Shown here piece by piece: positions 25,438 through 37,996 of a stretch of DNA of 64,000 nt. Below the pieces are notes generated by a model. It had not been told where the DNA came from. It worked only from the letters and a program-made list of their open reading frames with translations, and ran no database searches. The stretch's first letter is position 1, and the number at the start of each line of letters is the position of its first letter. A program made the position numbers and the translations under genes. Source of the DNA: Anas platyrhynchos (lineage: Eukaryota; Chordata; Aves; Anseriformes; Anatidae); contig NC_092601.1 in the NCBI RefSeq assembly GCF_047663525.1, positions 17,011,501-17,075,500 of the forward strand, read 5' to 3'.

Positions 25438-28400
25438 TCCTGGCAGTAGCTCACTGCCACGTCCAGCTTTAAGGACAGTTTGAATTTCCTCCTCCAGCTC
25501 GGACCCCTGCGTTCGACGGCTGCAAGAACTCCTTAATTTCGCCCCTTCACCGGCGAGCCCAATCCTGCCACAGCTCGGACCCCGCTGAGAAGCCACGGCA
25601 AGGACAATCGTGGTACGGCTCGTGCCCGAAATGTGCATTTCTGAGCCCAAACCCCGATGCTGGGGGCCTGCAGGGAGGATGGGGCATTCACATCAGGGCT
25701 GGGCTGTGTCTTTCTGTGCTCTGCTGTGACACCCGTGAGCTGGAGAGGAAATCCTGCTGGAGCTCAGGCACAGTGCATGCCCCTGGCACTCTCAGGGTTA
25801 ACCAAAAAGCGGAGATTTGGGGCTTTTCCTCTGTTCAGGCTACAAAAAGATGCATGTTCCCATTGCCACGCTGCAAAGGAGACGCACAATAAATTTTTCT
25901 GTGCCACTGGCTCAGCCTTTCTCTGCGGGGCGGTGGGCTCTGGGGGCACAGCTGCCTTTGGGTATGCACCCTCCAAATGCCACCACGGTCCCAAAAATGT
26001 GCCCAGGGGGGTGGTTAGGGGAACAAGCACCTCTCTGCCCTTGTGGCTACGTTTTGGGGCTGCCCTTGTGGTGGTGGCACTGGGGACGAGTTCCCCAGCA
26101 AGGGATGGAGCGAGGTGCGGGGACCTGCAAGTGGCACCTCCCCAGAGCAGGGGGGAGCTGCAGCCCCCTGCCAAGGAGCTTTGGTGTCCTCTCCACAGGC
26201 AGGGGCTGCATCAGAGACCCCCAAACACCCCCAGGAGGTGAATGTGGCCGTGGGGCAGAGCAGCACAGAGAGGAAAGGATGTCAAGAGCAATGACAGCAC
26301 CCCGAACATAATGGGGGCTGAATTGGGTCATCACCCAAAATCTATGGGGATTTCGGATAGTCCCGAAGCCTGGGTGCAGGGTGTGGGTGCAGGCCCCCCT
26401 CTGTAAGGACATCACCCCCATTCCAGCCCATTTTGGCACACTCTGGTCCTGCTTGTAGGACCTGTCTGGGGCAGAGCAGGCGATGCTCTCGCCTGCATTA
26501 TTCCTAAACTCTTTGTTGGCCGATGCCCAAAGAACTCCAAGAGGGGGCTGCGGGGCTGGGGTCAGCCCAGCCGTGTCGCACAGGGGCCAGCCCTGACGCA
26601 AGGGCTGCGGGTGGTGTGGGACAAAGCCAGGGCAGGGGACAGAGGGAGGCTGAGTCACCCAAAAAACAGGCTGGGAGCGAGCAGAGCCAGCGATGGCTCA
26701 GCCCCTGGAGGCAGCCAGACGGGGTTTGACACCTGCGGGGCTGCCACGCTGCATTTGGGAGCAGGACGGTGCCCGGCCTCTCTGCTCGAAGCCAGGGCCT
26801 GGAGGCACATCGTGGGCAAAGCAGCAGCGGGCGTGCAGGAGAGATCCACGGGATGCAGGAGGAATATCCACTAGAGGGGACTGTGCGATCGCGTGTGGGA
26901 GCGCGCAGCTGCCAGGCTGCCTCGGAGCAGGATCGGGCTCCTCCATGCAGCCTCCTGCTTGTGCCACCCCTGCAACCAAACCCTGCGGCCCCCTGCTCAT
27001 CCCAACCCTGCAGCCCAGCCCTGCGGCCCCCCAGCTGTGGGGAAGGACCTCAGCAGCCCTTTTTGTGCCCTTTTGGCAGCTCATCCGGGGGCGCACGGGG
27101 TGCCCAGAAATGTGTCTGCAGCTGGAGGTGTGGGGGAAATGTGCCGACCCCAACGGGCAGCCAAGGCTCCCCACGGCCACTTGCTCGCTCCCTGTGAGGA
27201 TGGGGGAGAGATCGGAAGGGTAAAAGCTTAAAAAAATGGTTGGTCAGAAGAATTGGGGATCTATAGGGTCTCTATGGAAAATATCCCTGGGAAAAATGCA
27301 GCCCCCGGCATCCCTCGTCGTTGCCATTCTCCTCCTGCTCTGTGCCTCCCTGCTCAGCTCTACCCTACTTCCCTGCAGGCCCCTGGATCTCCCAGGGCTG
27401 AGATTTCATCCGAAATCCCACAAAGGGCCATTACTTTGCTTTTCCTCCCACTCAACCCAAAACCAGAGCCTGTTTTGGGAGCAGAGCTGTGGGTGGTGAG
27501 GGCTGGGGGAAGCAGGGAGCTTTCTGACGGATTCCTCTCGCCCCTCAGCACCGGGATGCGGTTTCCCTCCTGGCAGGATTTATGGGTTTTGCCTCTCTAT
27601 TTGTAAATAAAGACTCGAGTGATGCATATTCTGGAGAGGAATAAAGTTCCCCAGTGCAGGAGGGCAGACGGGAGCCCGCAGCGCTACCGGCAGCATCCCG
27701 CTTTCCTCACCAAGACATGAGGCATGGAGCAGGGCTCCAGCACCCCAGACTCACCCCACCCATGCTCCTGGTGGCTTAAAGACCTTCAAAAGTGCCTGAT
27801 CATTTAGGGTTGCGCATTCCCAAGGAGCCACGAGCACTTCTGCATCTCCCCCCAGCTTTGGTGACCCCACACCCGGCAAGCCCCGTGTGCTCAGCTGCTT
27901 TCTGCACCTCCCAGCTTTGCAGCACCTCCCTCGAACCTCCTGCACGTGCCAGGCAGAGCGTTCCCCATACAACACCTGCCCTCGACATGCAGCATTGTTT
28001 CCCCAAAACCCAGGAGAGCAGCAGCAGCAGCTCACCACAGCCTGCCTCCCCCGGCAGACCGAGCCGGATCTGTCCTGCTCGGCAGCGGCTGCTTCGTTAC
28101 CAGCTAGCTAATTCTTGCTCCTTCTTCTATCCCAGCCCTTTGCAGGAGGGAGGGGAGAACAAAACAGCCCTGGGGGTGAAGTTACCTTATTAATTAACGA
28201 GGCTGAGAGCTTTGCAGATATTGCGCCGAAGAGGGGAAAAAGGGGGAAAACTGGGCAAAACCAGAATGGCTCGGGTTCAATTGTCAGCCCAATTAACCTA
28301 GATCCGTGCCCTCCCTCTGGATGAATAGCTCATTATTATGGAATTGCTTGGGCCCAGCTCCTGATGGAGGGGAATTAAATTCAGGCACGTAACGAGGCAA

Positions 28401-30578
28401 GCCGGTGTGGAGACGGGACGCGGGGGCTGCCCAAAAAAAAAGTGAAGAAAGGGTGATCTGGGACTGTAGAAGTCCATGGTATCCGGAGCATTCGCGCCGT
28501 TGTGGGTCCAAAATGTGGCTGGGCTGGGGCTGATTTGGAAAGGCCTGGTGATGGTGCCGAAGGATAATTCTTTGTGGGCTTTTTGGTGATGGAAGAGAGC
28601 AGGAGGAGGAGGAGAAACAAGCAGGAGGCTCCTGCAGGCACCAGCACAAGCACGGAGGACATTTGTGCACCGTTGCTGTGGGTGTTTGCAGTGCCCCCAT
28701 CTGGGTGCCTACATGGCCCAGGAGCCCAGTGACCCCCATGAATGGCCCTGAGTTTTTGAATTATTATTATTATTTTTTAATTTTGGGCCAGGATAGATTG
28801 TGGGGAGCAGGCAGGAGGCCGTGGTTTAGCCAAGCACTCCAGCATCCACGTAATTGCACCAGCCCTGCTCAGCTCAGCAAGGGGTTTCGGCAAGATAATT
28901 GGTGTGCTGGGTCAGGGACAAGGTGCTTTGGGAGCTCTTTTGTCTGAAGAAGGGGAAAAAAAAAAATCATTGTGAGCCTTATCTGACCCTTTCCTCCTTG
29001 CCCTGCTAGGACTGTTCTGCTTAGAGAGGAGGAAAAATTCCCCCATTAGTGGCTTTCAAACCTAGAGCTATTAAAAAAGCCACAAACCCCAAAAAGTCAC
29101 TGAGAAAACCTGCCGGTGCCATAGCAGAGCAGGCTTTTCCATCTGCAGGGCTGGTGAGTTTGTATGCAGGGGGAAACTTAAATGCACCATGTGTGAGAAG
29201 CCTGCAGGCTTCAATATTAGCTCGAGAGTAGATAAATGTGGTTTTCTTCTGCTCTTGCTAGCTTTAAACTCCCTCATTTCCAGCCCCTCGGCTCAACCCC
29301 AAACCTAGCATCCATTCTTGGACAAAAGCACCTTGCAGCGTGCGTGGCAGGGGTACTTTGTGCATAACACAAAGCAGGCATATTTAAAGAAAAAGGCATT
29401 GGACACCCTAAATTAATCAATTTTAGCTTTTCCCAGGGCCAGGCACCCTGGCTGCCACTGGCTTCCCTGTGAGCTCCACCACACCAGCTAGGAAAACAGC
29501 AGAGCCCTGGGAGTGCTGAACGCAACCCAGGATTAAATTAAAGAGGATTTAAGCAGATGATCACTTCTCTGCTCTTCTTAGTTGGGAAAATGGGAACCAT
29601 CGCACCGCGTTGTCCACTGGCATCATCACACCCAGCCAAGGGTGAGCTGGTCCTTGTGTCTGTGATGCCTCCGAGCTCCAGAAGCCTTTGCCCTGCTCGG
29701 TGTTTTCAGCGATCTGAGATCCTTTGCTCCATCAACCTCACCAGGCAGGGCCTTTCCGAACGTCCCCTCCAACACCTTGTTGATACCAGGTTGGTTTGAA
29801 GTGGCAGCTCGTGGCTCAGGCTGGAAAGAAGTGGACCAGGAGGAAAAAAAGGGCAGAAACCAAATTGGGGAAGGTGCTGAGCAAACATGTTGAAGGGAGG
29901 CAGCGTCTGAGCCATGCTACAATGGGGCACCGAGGGCACTTCTGCTGCAGTCACCTGCACAAACAGCAGAATAACTGGGCCTCAGAGGGGCGGTTTTGCC
30001 TTGCACCATCCTTTTTGTCCCTCACAGCAAATATTCAAGATGAAATGAGACTGAGAAACTTTTTTGGGGGATGCAGGCAGAGGCTGAGCTGCCGCAGGTA
30101 GCCCCGACCCCGGACCAGAGCGCATTTGTTTTGCTGAGGTTGTTTGGGCCAAACAACGAGCAGCAGAAACAAACAGCTCCAGCGAGCGGGCGATAAACAT
30201 TTTTTTCTGCGTGGTTGGAATTATCCGTGACTTTTGACCCCAGATTAAATGTAGTGTGTAACTGGTGGTTATGCATTGAGTCATGCGAGCGGGCTAATCG
30301 CAGGAACCCCCTGTTCTCCAAACAGCCTGCACCCCGCGGCTGCCGACTGCCAGCCGCTCACGTTTCCCACCCGAGGCACCCCGCGGGTTTTGCATCATCC
30401 TTTTAATTCAGCACTTAGCAAGTGGTTTTTTTTTTCCTCCGGCCGGTATCTCGAGCCCGGAACAAAACAAACCCAGCAGCGCCGTAAGCAGGCAGCCCAA
30501 GGCTCCGTGACTGCTCCGGTGTCTCGTAAAGGGCTGGGCTCACGCTCAGCAGGAAAGGTCTCTCCTCTCCATCAGCAG

Positions 30579-30606
30579 TTCTCATGAAATGAAAATTTCA
30601 TGAGAA
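30579..30606. repeat. Perfect 12-bp inverted repeat with GAAA loop
   Basis: TTCTCATGAAAT at 30579-30590 and its exact reverse complement ATTTCATGAGAA at 30595-30606 flank a 4-nt GAAA loop. An A-rich tract follows. Confidence 0.9.
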
Positions 30607-30839
30607 AAAAAAATGAAAAAAATGAAAAAAAAAAGGCAAAGAAATAGCCTTGTGACTGCTAGCTCTGTGTGTAATTTGGGTGAACGTGAGCATTGGGCTC
30701 AGAAAATGTTGGTGGGAGGTGGTGGGCAGGGAGACGGGCTCACCGTGGGGGTGCTGCACAATCCTGATACCCCCTGGCCACGCAGAAGGGCCCGGCACAG
30801 CGTCCCCAAAAATGGGGCAGAGCAGGGCGAGGGGCAGAG

Positions 30840-30945
30840 AATTATAGAATCAGAGAATCACAGAATCACAGAATATCCTGGGTTGGAAGGGCTGGAGTTG
30901 GACTCAAGTTGGACATCGAGTTGGACTCGATGACCCACAGGTCTA
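30840..30945 (-). mobile_element. CR1 LINE 3' tail fragment
   Basis: Three terminal units of the type AGAATCACAGAATCACAGA lead into ATATCCTGGGTTGGAAGGG, the reverse complement of an avian CR1 3' end. Beyond about 30890 the order is disturbed: a ttggactcgatgaccc segment in the opposite sense follows. Confidence 0.8.
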
Positions 30946-33900
30946 CCCAAAAATTCAGACCACACGACTGAGTGCGACCTGGCACCACCGAAACCTTGGG
31001 CTCTGGGGACTGGTGCCGGCTGATTTCATCAGGAATAAATCATAAATAAACCAACCTCTTTCCTCCTGCAGCAGCTCACCGGGCAGTAAAAGCCCAGTGG
31101 GAAGAGCGTGACCCTGGTGCAGGCTGGCCGTGCGCCCCAACGCGCTCACGCAGAGCTGCCCCAGAGGCATTTGAGCACCAAAAGCTCTTTGTATCGGGGG
31201 CCAGCCCCTGTCCCCAACTGTCCCAGGAGGGATGCTGGTGACGTGGGAGGCAGGGGACGCCTCTGCCCCAGGTTTGGGAGGGGACAGCCCTGTCCCAGAT
31301 GCCCGGGGGATGGTGGTCCCCAGGGGTCCCCCAGCCAGAGCCAGGTTTGGGGTGATCCTGGTGTCCCAGCACCCTAGCTGTCCCCAGCTCCTTGCTGGTT
31401 GGAACTGGTGTGGGTACTGGTGCTGAGCTTTCACTTGCTCGGCCAAGGTGGTTCTGCGAGAATACAGAAACGGCTGGAGGGGAAAATCCACGGCTTAGTA
31501 AACAGAGCTGAGCAAGGCAGACCTCTCACCCAGGAGGGCAGGGAGGAGGGAAGGGAGCCTGGAGCCGCCCGGGGGCACCCGGGGCTGGATTTCAACACCC
31601 GGCAGAAGACAAGGAGCTTCTGTTGGGTTGTCTGGGTCCCCAACCTCCCCACTGTTCCCTTTGTGGGGGCGGCTGTTTGGTCTGGCCCTGGAGCCCCACG
31701 CTGATAAGCAGGAGCCGAGGAGGAAGCGAGAGGTGGCCGAGTGCTGGGGGGAAAATGTTGGGGTGTGGGGGGCATCTGGGGATGCTTCCCTGTCCCCCCA
31801 GGCAGGGGAGGGTGATAGGGTGATGGTGCAGGGAGGAGAGGTGCCTGGGGATGTACAGAATCAATTTTGGGGTTTATAAGACACCCAGGGCTGTGCCATG
31901 TGGCTGGAAACAGGGCAGGGGGTGCCAGGAGGGGTGATGGCCCCACAGCCCCATCGCCCCCACAGAGCTGCCTCTTATGGGGTATGAGCCCGTGTCCCAA
32001 CTGGCTCTACTCTGATGGGTTTCTCCCATTGCCTGCACCCACACATTTCCCTCCCATGCAGCTTCCAGGCATTTTTGGGGACATCTGTCTGCCCCCAGGG
32101 TTTTCTCCCCGTGCCGGGTAGGGTCAGGCCGGGACAGCCGTGCTGTTGGGTCCCTGCTGGCCACGACGGCTCCGTCCCGCTCCACCTCCAGCATAAATCA
32201 CATCTGGCCGTAAATCCCCGCCAGCCTTCAGGGACCCGTCCCCGAGGAGGGCCAGGGGTCAGCCGTCAGGCAGCGAAAACAAAGACCTTGTTTTTTGGCT
32301 GGCGGGGGCTGTGATCCGGAGACACAAACAAGAGCTGGCCCTGCGGCACCGAGCCCACCGGGCCAGGCTCGGCTTTCAGATGGATCAGGTCCCTGACCTG
32401 CCTTGGCACAAGGCACGGGGGACATGGGACAAGGCGTGAGGGACGAGGGGCTCAGCACAAGGCTAGCCAAACACCACGGGACACACGAACGGCCTTACAT
32501 CGGCCTCAGTGCCGTGGCACAGAAAATGCACCTGATTTTCCGAGCGAGCTCCTGAAGTCCCTGGTGCTGAGGTTACCTGGGAGCCTTGCTTTCCTTTTAA
32601 ACCCCGTGTTTCCCTAGCGAGACAGCTGAAGAAAGCCCTGAGCCTGTGCTGGCTGCTAGGAATTGGTTGTTCACCAAAATTAATCAGGGCAACTCGAGTA
32701 GCTCCGGGCGCTATCAGTGGGAAGTGCCGGACAGCCCTCGGCGCAGACGGTGGCTCCCAGGCACGGGGACGTGGCAGGGTTCAGGTGATTTCTCAGCAGT
32801 GGTCAGCTCCACAGCCTCCTCCGGGAAGGCAGCGGGTTGTTTTTCTACCTGTGGGTGTGGGAGGTTGATAAGGAGCTGGCCGGGAAGCAGAGAGCTGCCT
32901 GGGGCTCCTCGGGGACAGGCGGTGGGTGACGGTCAGGTAACCACTGGCTATGGGGACATGAAGGGATTTGCCTTTTCTTCTTGGAAATACCCCTTTCCAT
33001 ATCAGAGATAAAAATACTCTTGTCATCTGCCTGCTGCCCGCCTTGTGGCCACGGTACCCAGCAGCAAACTGGTGCCAGCCCTGTGCTCCCAACGCTCATC
33101 ATCCAAATTTTGGTGCTTCAGGGCTGCACTGTCCCTAATTCCTCTGACTCGAAGCACCTCAGGTCCCTGGGTAACCCCATTTTCCAGCCCTATTTTTCCC
33201 CGTGTGACAAGCATAAGCTGCCAACCCACCGCCCTCCTCTCCCTGGCTGCATCCCCAAGGTTCAGGGGCTGCCCGGGGAGGGCCACGAGCGAGGTTTGAG
33301 GGGTGAGACCAGGCAGGGACCGCATTCCTCGCACGCTGGTGTTTCAGCTGAGTGCCCCCTGATGCCGGGGGCAGCGGGCACGTGTCCCACCAGCCAGCGG
33401 CACAGCCGAACTCGCTGAACTCCCCAGGCACGTGAGCCATGCCTGGAGCTGCTGGTGCTTCCCCTGAAGGCTGTCCCATGCTGGGATCCACTCGGCCCTG
33501 CTGCCGGGTGAGATAGGGGAGAGTTTGTCTGCAGCCCTGAGCCGGAGCTCTGCCGCCGAAGGACAAAATGGGGCCGGGACGAGGGTGCAGCGAGGCCGCC
33601 CGCTGCGCACGGGGTGCGGCATCACAGCCCCCCCCTGGGCTGCTGCAGTGTCCCGGGAACAGCCCGAAGGTCCCGTTCCTGCTCCATCAACTGAAAACAA
33701 AAGTGCGGCTTGTTCCCGGCCTGTTTTCAAAGCCAGAAAGGTCGGGGCCACCAGAGCCCTGCCCGGCGTGGTGGTGGTGTTGGCTCCAACGCTGCTTGGC
33801 ACGCACGGGGAGCAGCGCAGGGAGCGGCACGTGCCACTGCCCAGGTGTGCTGGGGACACACGTGGGAACATTTCACCTGCCCCAAAATGCAGCCAGCTCG

Positions 33901-36900
33901 GGGTGGCACGTGGCAGTGAGGTACCGATACCTAGAGGGGCCAGTCCTGCTGACATCCAGGGCTTTCTGCTGGGGTGGGCAAGGGGACAAATGTTTGAGAT
34001 CCATAGGGCAGGAACACTGCATGACCCTGCCGTCAGCACATTGGGCTCCGAAACATCCCCTCGGCCCTGTGCTGGGTGCCTGCGTGTGTTTTCACCTGCT
34101 CAGCGGAGATTATTAGCAGAGAAAATCGTTGGGCACGGAGACAGGAGCTCGAGGGACAAGGCACCTGGAAATCAATCCCAGACATCCGCCCTGGCTCAGC
34201 CTCCTCGAGTGCCGCTCGATGTGCCCGTGCCCTCTGTCCTCTCTGCTGGATTTACCTGAAACAGCCAGAAGTTGAGCGTGCAAAGCTGTTCACACATCCC
34301 GATATCATCAGGGACGGTTGTGCCGTGGACCCTGTGCCTCTCCCTGCCTGGGACCACCCTACCCAACGGCCCCAAACCGTCCCTGCGAGCTCCCCGCGTC
34401 CCCGAGGCAGCTTTGCATTCCTGCTGAGTCAAGCTGACAGCGCGCTGACATTCGTTTTGACCTTTCGAATCACAAGGATGTTCTGTCCTTCCCAGCCAAG
34501 TACAGCCTGGCCACCCCGTGGGTGGATTATAGTGGATATACAGCGGCTGCAAGTACGGATCTGGCACCGGGGAAGCGCGCGCGTGGGCTCGGCTGCCTTC
34601 GTGTGCATGGGGAGCATCCTCAGTGCCCTGCTTCTCTCCTGGGGTGCCAGGGTGGATGTGGCACAGGATGGGAAGGAGGGGACGGTGGTAGAAAAGATGC
34701 CAAGTGGCTTATTTGGCAGGGGAGAAGGGCTCCTGCAAAACCAGGAGCCAGCGATGAGCCCTCCAGCAGCCACCCCCTTGCTGCCAGCTCCACAGGATGC
34801 TCCCAGCTCCCTGAATTTCCCGTCTTCCAGCTAAATTATTCCTTTTGTTTTGAGAGAATGTCAAGAACCGCAATTAGGAGGCAATGTGCAATTAGCCTGG
34901 TGGCTACCGAAGGCAGTGCCCTCCCTCCCGGGCTCCCCAAAATCCAGCTCCGGGCAGGAGGCTGCTTCAGCACGAGGTACACCCCGGCCCCAAAAGCTGG
35001 GAGCAGGAGCGAGCTGAAGGGAAGGCAGCACACTGCAGCTCCCAGAGGTGTTAAATATGGTCACCGACAGAACAGATCGATAGGGCTAAATGAGCATCTT
35101 CCTCTCTCAAGCATGGCCCCAGCACACACAAAATCCTATTATGTAGGACAGCAGCCAGGCCATGAGCGGGGCTGAGAGCAGAATGCAGGTTGTATGGCTC
35201 ATATGGGGCTGGGGGAGCCATCCCCATCACCCTGTCCCTATAAAACCCGTCCCCTCACCCCAAGTCCTGCTGGAGGCCAGGCTCTGCCACGTGGCTGGCA
35301 CCAGCCCAGGCTCTCCCAGCCCGGATCCGGCCACCTTGCAGCCCCATGGCGCCGGGAAGGCTGGCGGCTTTGTGCTCCCAGCCCGGATGCCCTGCTTATC
35401 TCTCCCTTCTCTTGGCCTGACACATTTTTTCCTCCCTCTCCTTGCCTAACCAGTCCATAGGACTCTTATCTCAAGCCCTGAACCACCCTTTCCCAAGGCA
35501 TTTTCAGCAGCATCCTTTGCAAACCCATTTCCAAGGGGCTGTGGACAGCATTAGGGGCTCAAGTGACAACTGGCAGGAAAGCCCTTTTGCTTTTATGCCA
35601 CGCTGATGTCCCCAAACCCCTTCTTGAAGCCAAGGCAGGGTGTAAAACAACCCCCTTCTCCTGGCAAATGCTTCTCAGGCTTTCGGGCTTCCTGCAGCTG
35701 GCCCTGCCTGGGAGGTGATGGGTGCCCAGGTCCTGTAGAGCGCTTTGTGGTGGAGAAACCAATGTCCAGTTGGGGTTTCTGCCCTGCAGCAGGTCCATCT
35801 ACTGCCCAGGGGGAAGGGGGCTGCTTGTCCCATCCCAGGTGTGTGCACATCCATGCGTGTGCACGTGTCTCCAGCCCTCTGCATCCCGCAGGGTCGCAGA
35901 GAGAAGGTTGGGTGAGAGAAGCGCACTTTGGAGACACAAATCCACAGGGTTTTGGCTGTGTTTCATGAAAACGCTGGAAATCCCACAGTCGCATGCCCTC
36001 GTGTCCAGCCTGCCCTTTGGAAACCATCCCTGGCCCGTGCCTTGCTCCGAACCACGCCAGCAACGCAGCGCTCCGCGGGGGCTGCTTGGTGCGGCAGCTT
36101 GGTTTCAGGCGGCCAGAGCCAGCCTGATTCAGCCTCTGCTGGCCCAGAGGAGCTGCTTTCCGCCCCAGAAATAGCAGCTCGGATGATGCTCTCTGCAGCT
36201 GGGGATGACGATGCAAAAACGCTCGTTATCCAGCAGGAACAATTAGAGCAATTATCCATGCAGGCGCTGCGCGATGCCGGAATGGGCCGGCCGGTGGCCA
36301 GCTCCCGGGCGCAATCCCCATGGGGCAGGGGTGGCAGGAGGAAGAGCAAACCAAGCAGGAGCACCACGAGAGCCTCCTGCAGTGCCAGGAGGGGCTGTTC
36401 CATGCAGGAAGGACAGCCAGGACAAGGGAAGGGGTTGTCTGGAAGCCGAATGTCACTCCCTGTTGATATTTGTTTGCATTCAGATTAAGGACGGAGCAGA
36501 GGATGGTGCTAGGGACCGAGCTGCCTCATGCGGTGCTCCTGCCTCCCTCCTTGCCAGGCTCCATCATGGGAGAAGTGGGGCTGGGCTCAGCTTTTTCCAT
36601 TTATCTATTTAGAAATGGGCAGCACCGGGGCCGGATCGAGCCCTGGGTACCTGGTGGGCACCAAACCCGGTGGCAGCTGCCAAGCAGAGCTGCAGGGCAC
36701 GTTCCCCTGGGGGCAGAAATCAGACTTCTGGCTGAGAAATTCCTGTTGGGAAAAAGCATAAAGGGCAATTTCTCAAATTTCTCAATTCAGAACAAGGAAG
36801 GCTCTTTGTTTTTCCCCTTGACATTGTTTAAACATCTCGTTTCAGTGCTGCTAGAAGTAATCCCTGCTCCCCGACGGCTGCTTGGAGCCAAAATCCCAAA

Positions 36901-37944
36901 CCAATCCCAGGCAGATAAACAACCACTCCCTGAATAAATCAGAGTGCAGCCAGGCTGCAGGGAGAGCTTTAGGGCAGGTTCGGATGTGGCTGGGTACCCG
37001 ATCACCACCTGATGCCCAAGGAGTGGCTGGGGAGAGGGGGTGGGAGCTGGAGGAATGTGGGGTGCACTCTCTGGGGGAATGCAGGGCATTTTCCATAGAA
37101 AACTTTATCTCTGGCAAGCGTGCCACCACATCCTGGGCTTGTTTGTCCTGCAAGAGCAGCGAACTTCCCAGGAAAATATAGCTACCTGGTCAGAAAAGCC
37201 TGATAGGCTTTGTTTATTAGCGGCTAAATATTAAACCCTCGGCAAACAGGGCTGGGAGATACCTTCGGGGCCGGGAGCGGGGCTGGGGCTGTGGGGCCAC
37301 AACGCGGTGCCCCACAGGCTGCCGGCCCCAGGCAGCAGCAGGAGGAAGCCTCCCCAAAACGCTGCTCTCAGCACGGCCTCAGAAATGCACCTTCCTCCAG
37401 GTGAGGAAAGGAGCTAGTGAGGCTGAAAAAGGATTAAAAGGTTTCTCGCTACAGATTGGGATTTCTCCACCACTGAACCTCGCGGTGCCTTGATTTGCAC
37501 AGGCAGCGTGTCTCCAGCCACGCCAGTGCTGCCCCAGAAACCCACTGCTCTGGCACATCAAACTGTGTCCTTCAAGGCTGCCTGATTCATCTCGCAGGGC
37601 CCCTGTAAAATTTGCCTTCAGTAATCAGGCCAGTGATACCAGAACGGCATTTGCAACTGAAGCAAAGGACGGGCTTAAATCTTGCGTGGTGTCTCTGCAG
37701 CGGTGCCAAAACAAAGCGCACGCAAAGCCCATTTCCTCTCCCCATGCCTCAGGTAACCAAAGGGCAGCATTTTGATCTGCTCAGGCTCTTCATAGAACAG
37801 TTTTTCCTGCCGTGCTTGAAGGGAACCTGACAAACACATCAACAAAGCCTGACCCACTTTAGCAGAACAAGAACGACACCAAGAGAGGGAGCGGGGATTT
37901 CAATCACGTCCTTAATGCTGTCCTATTAACACATCCCTGCTAGG

Positions 37945-37996
37945 TGGATCCGGATAAATTGATCCTGATAAATGGATCTGGATAAATCAATCCTGA
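37945..37996. repeat. Short tandem repeat with GATAAAT core
   Basis: About three imperfect 16-17-bp units of the form GATCCNGATAAATNN. Each carries a GATAA core. Confidence 0.7.

Noticed and set aside
33344-34834. Long overlapping open frames (180-250 codons) on both strands in the NT5M-MED9 gap
   Set aside because: They occur in several frames of GC-rich sequence and translate to Pro/Gly/Arg/Ser-rich text. I see no family resemblance and no splice-consistent partner exons.
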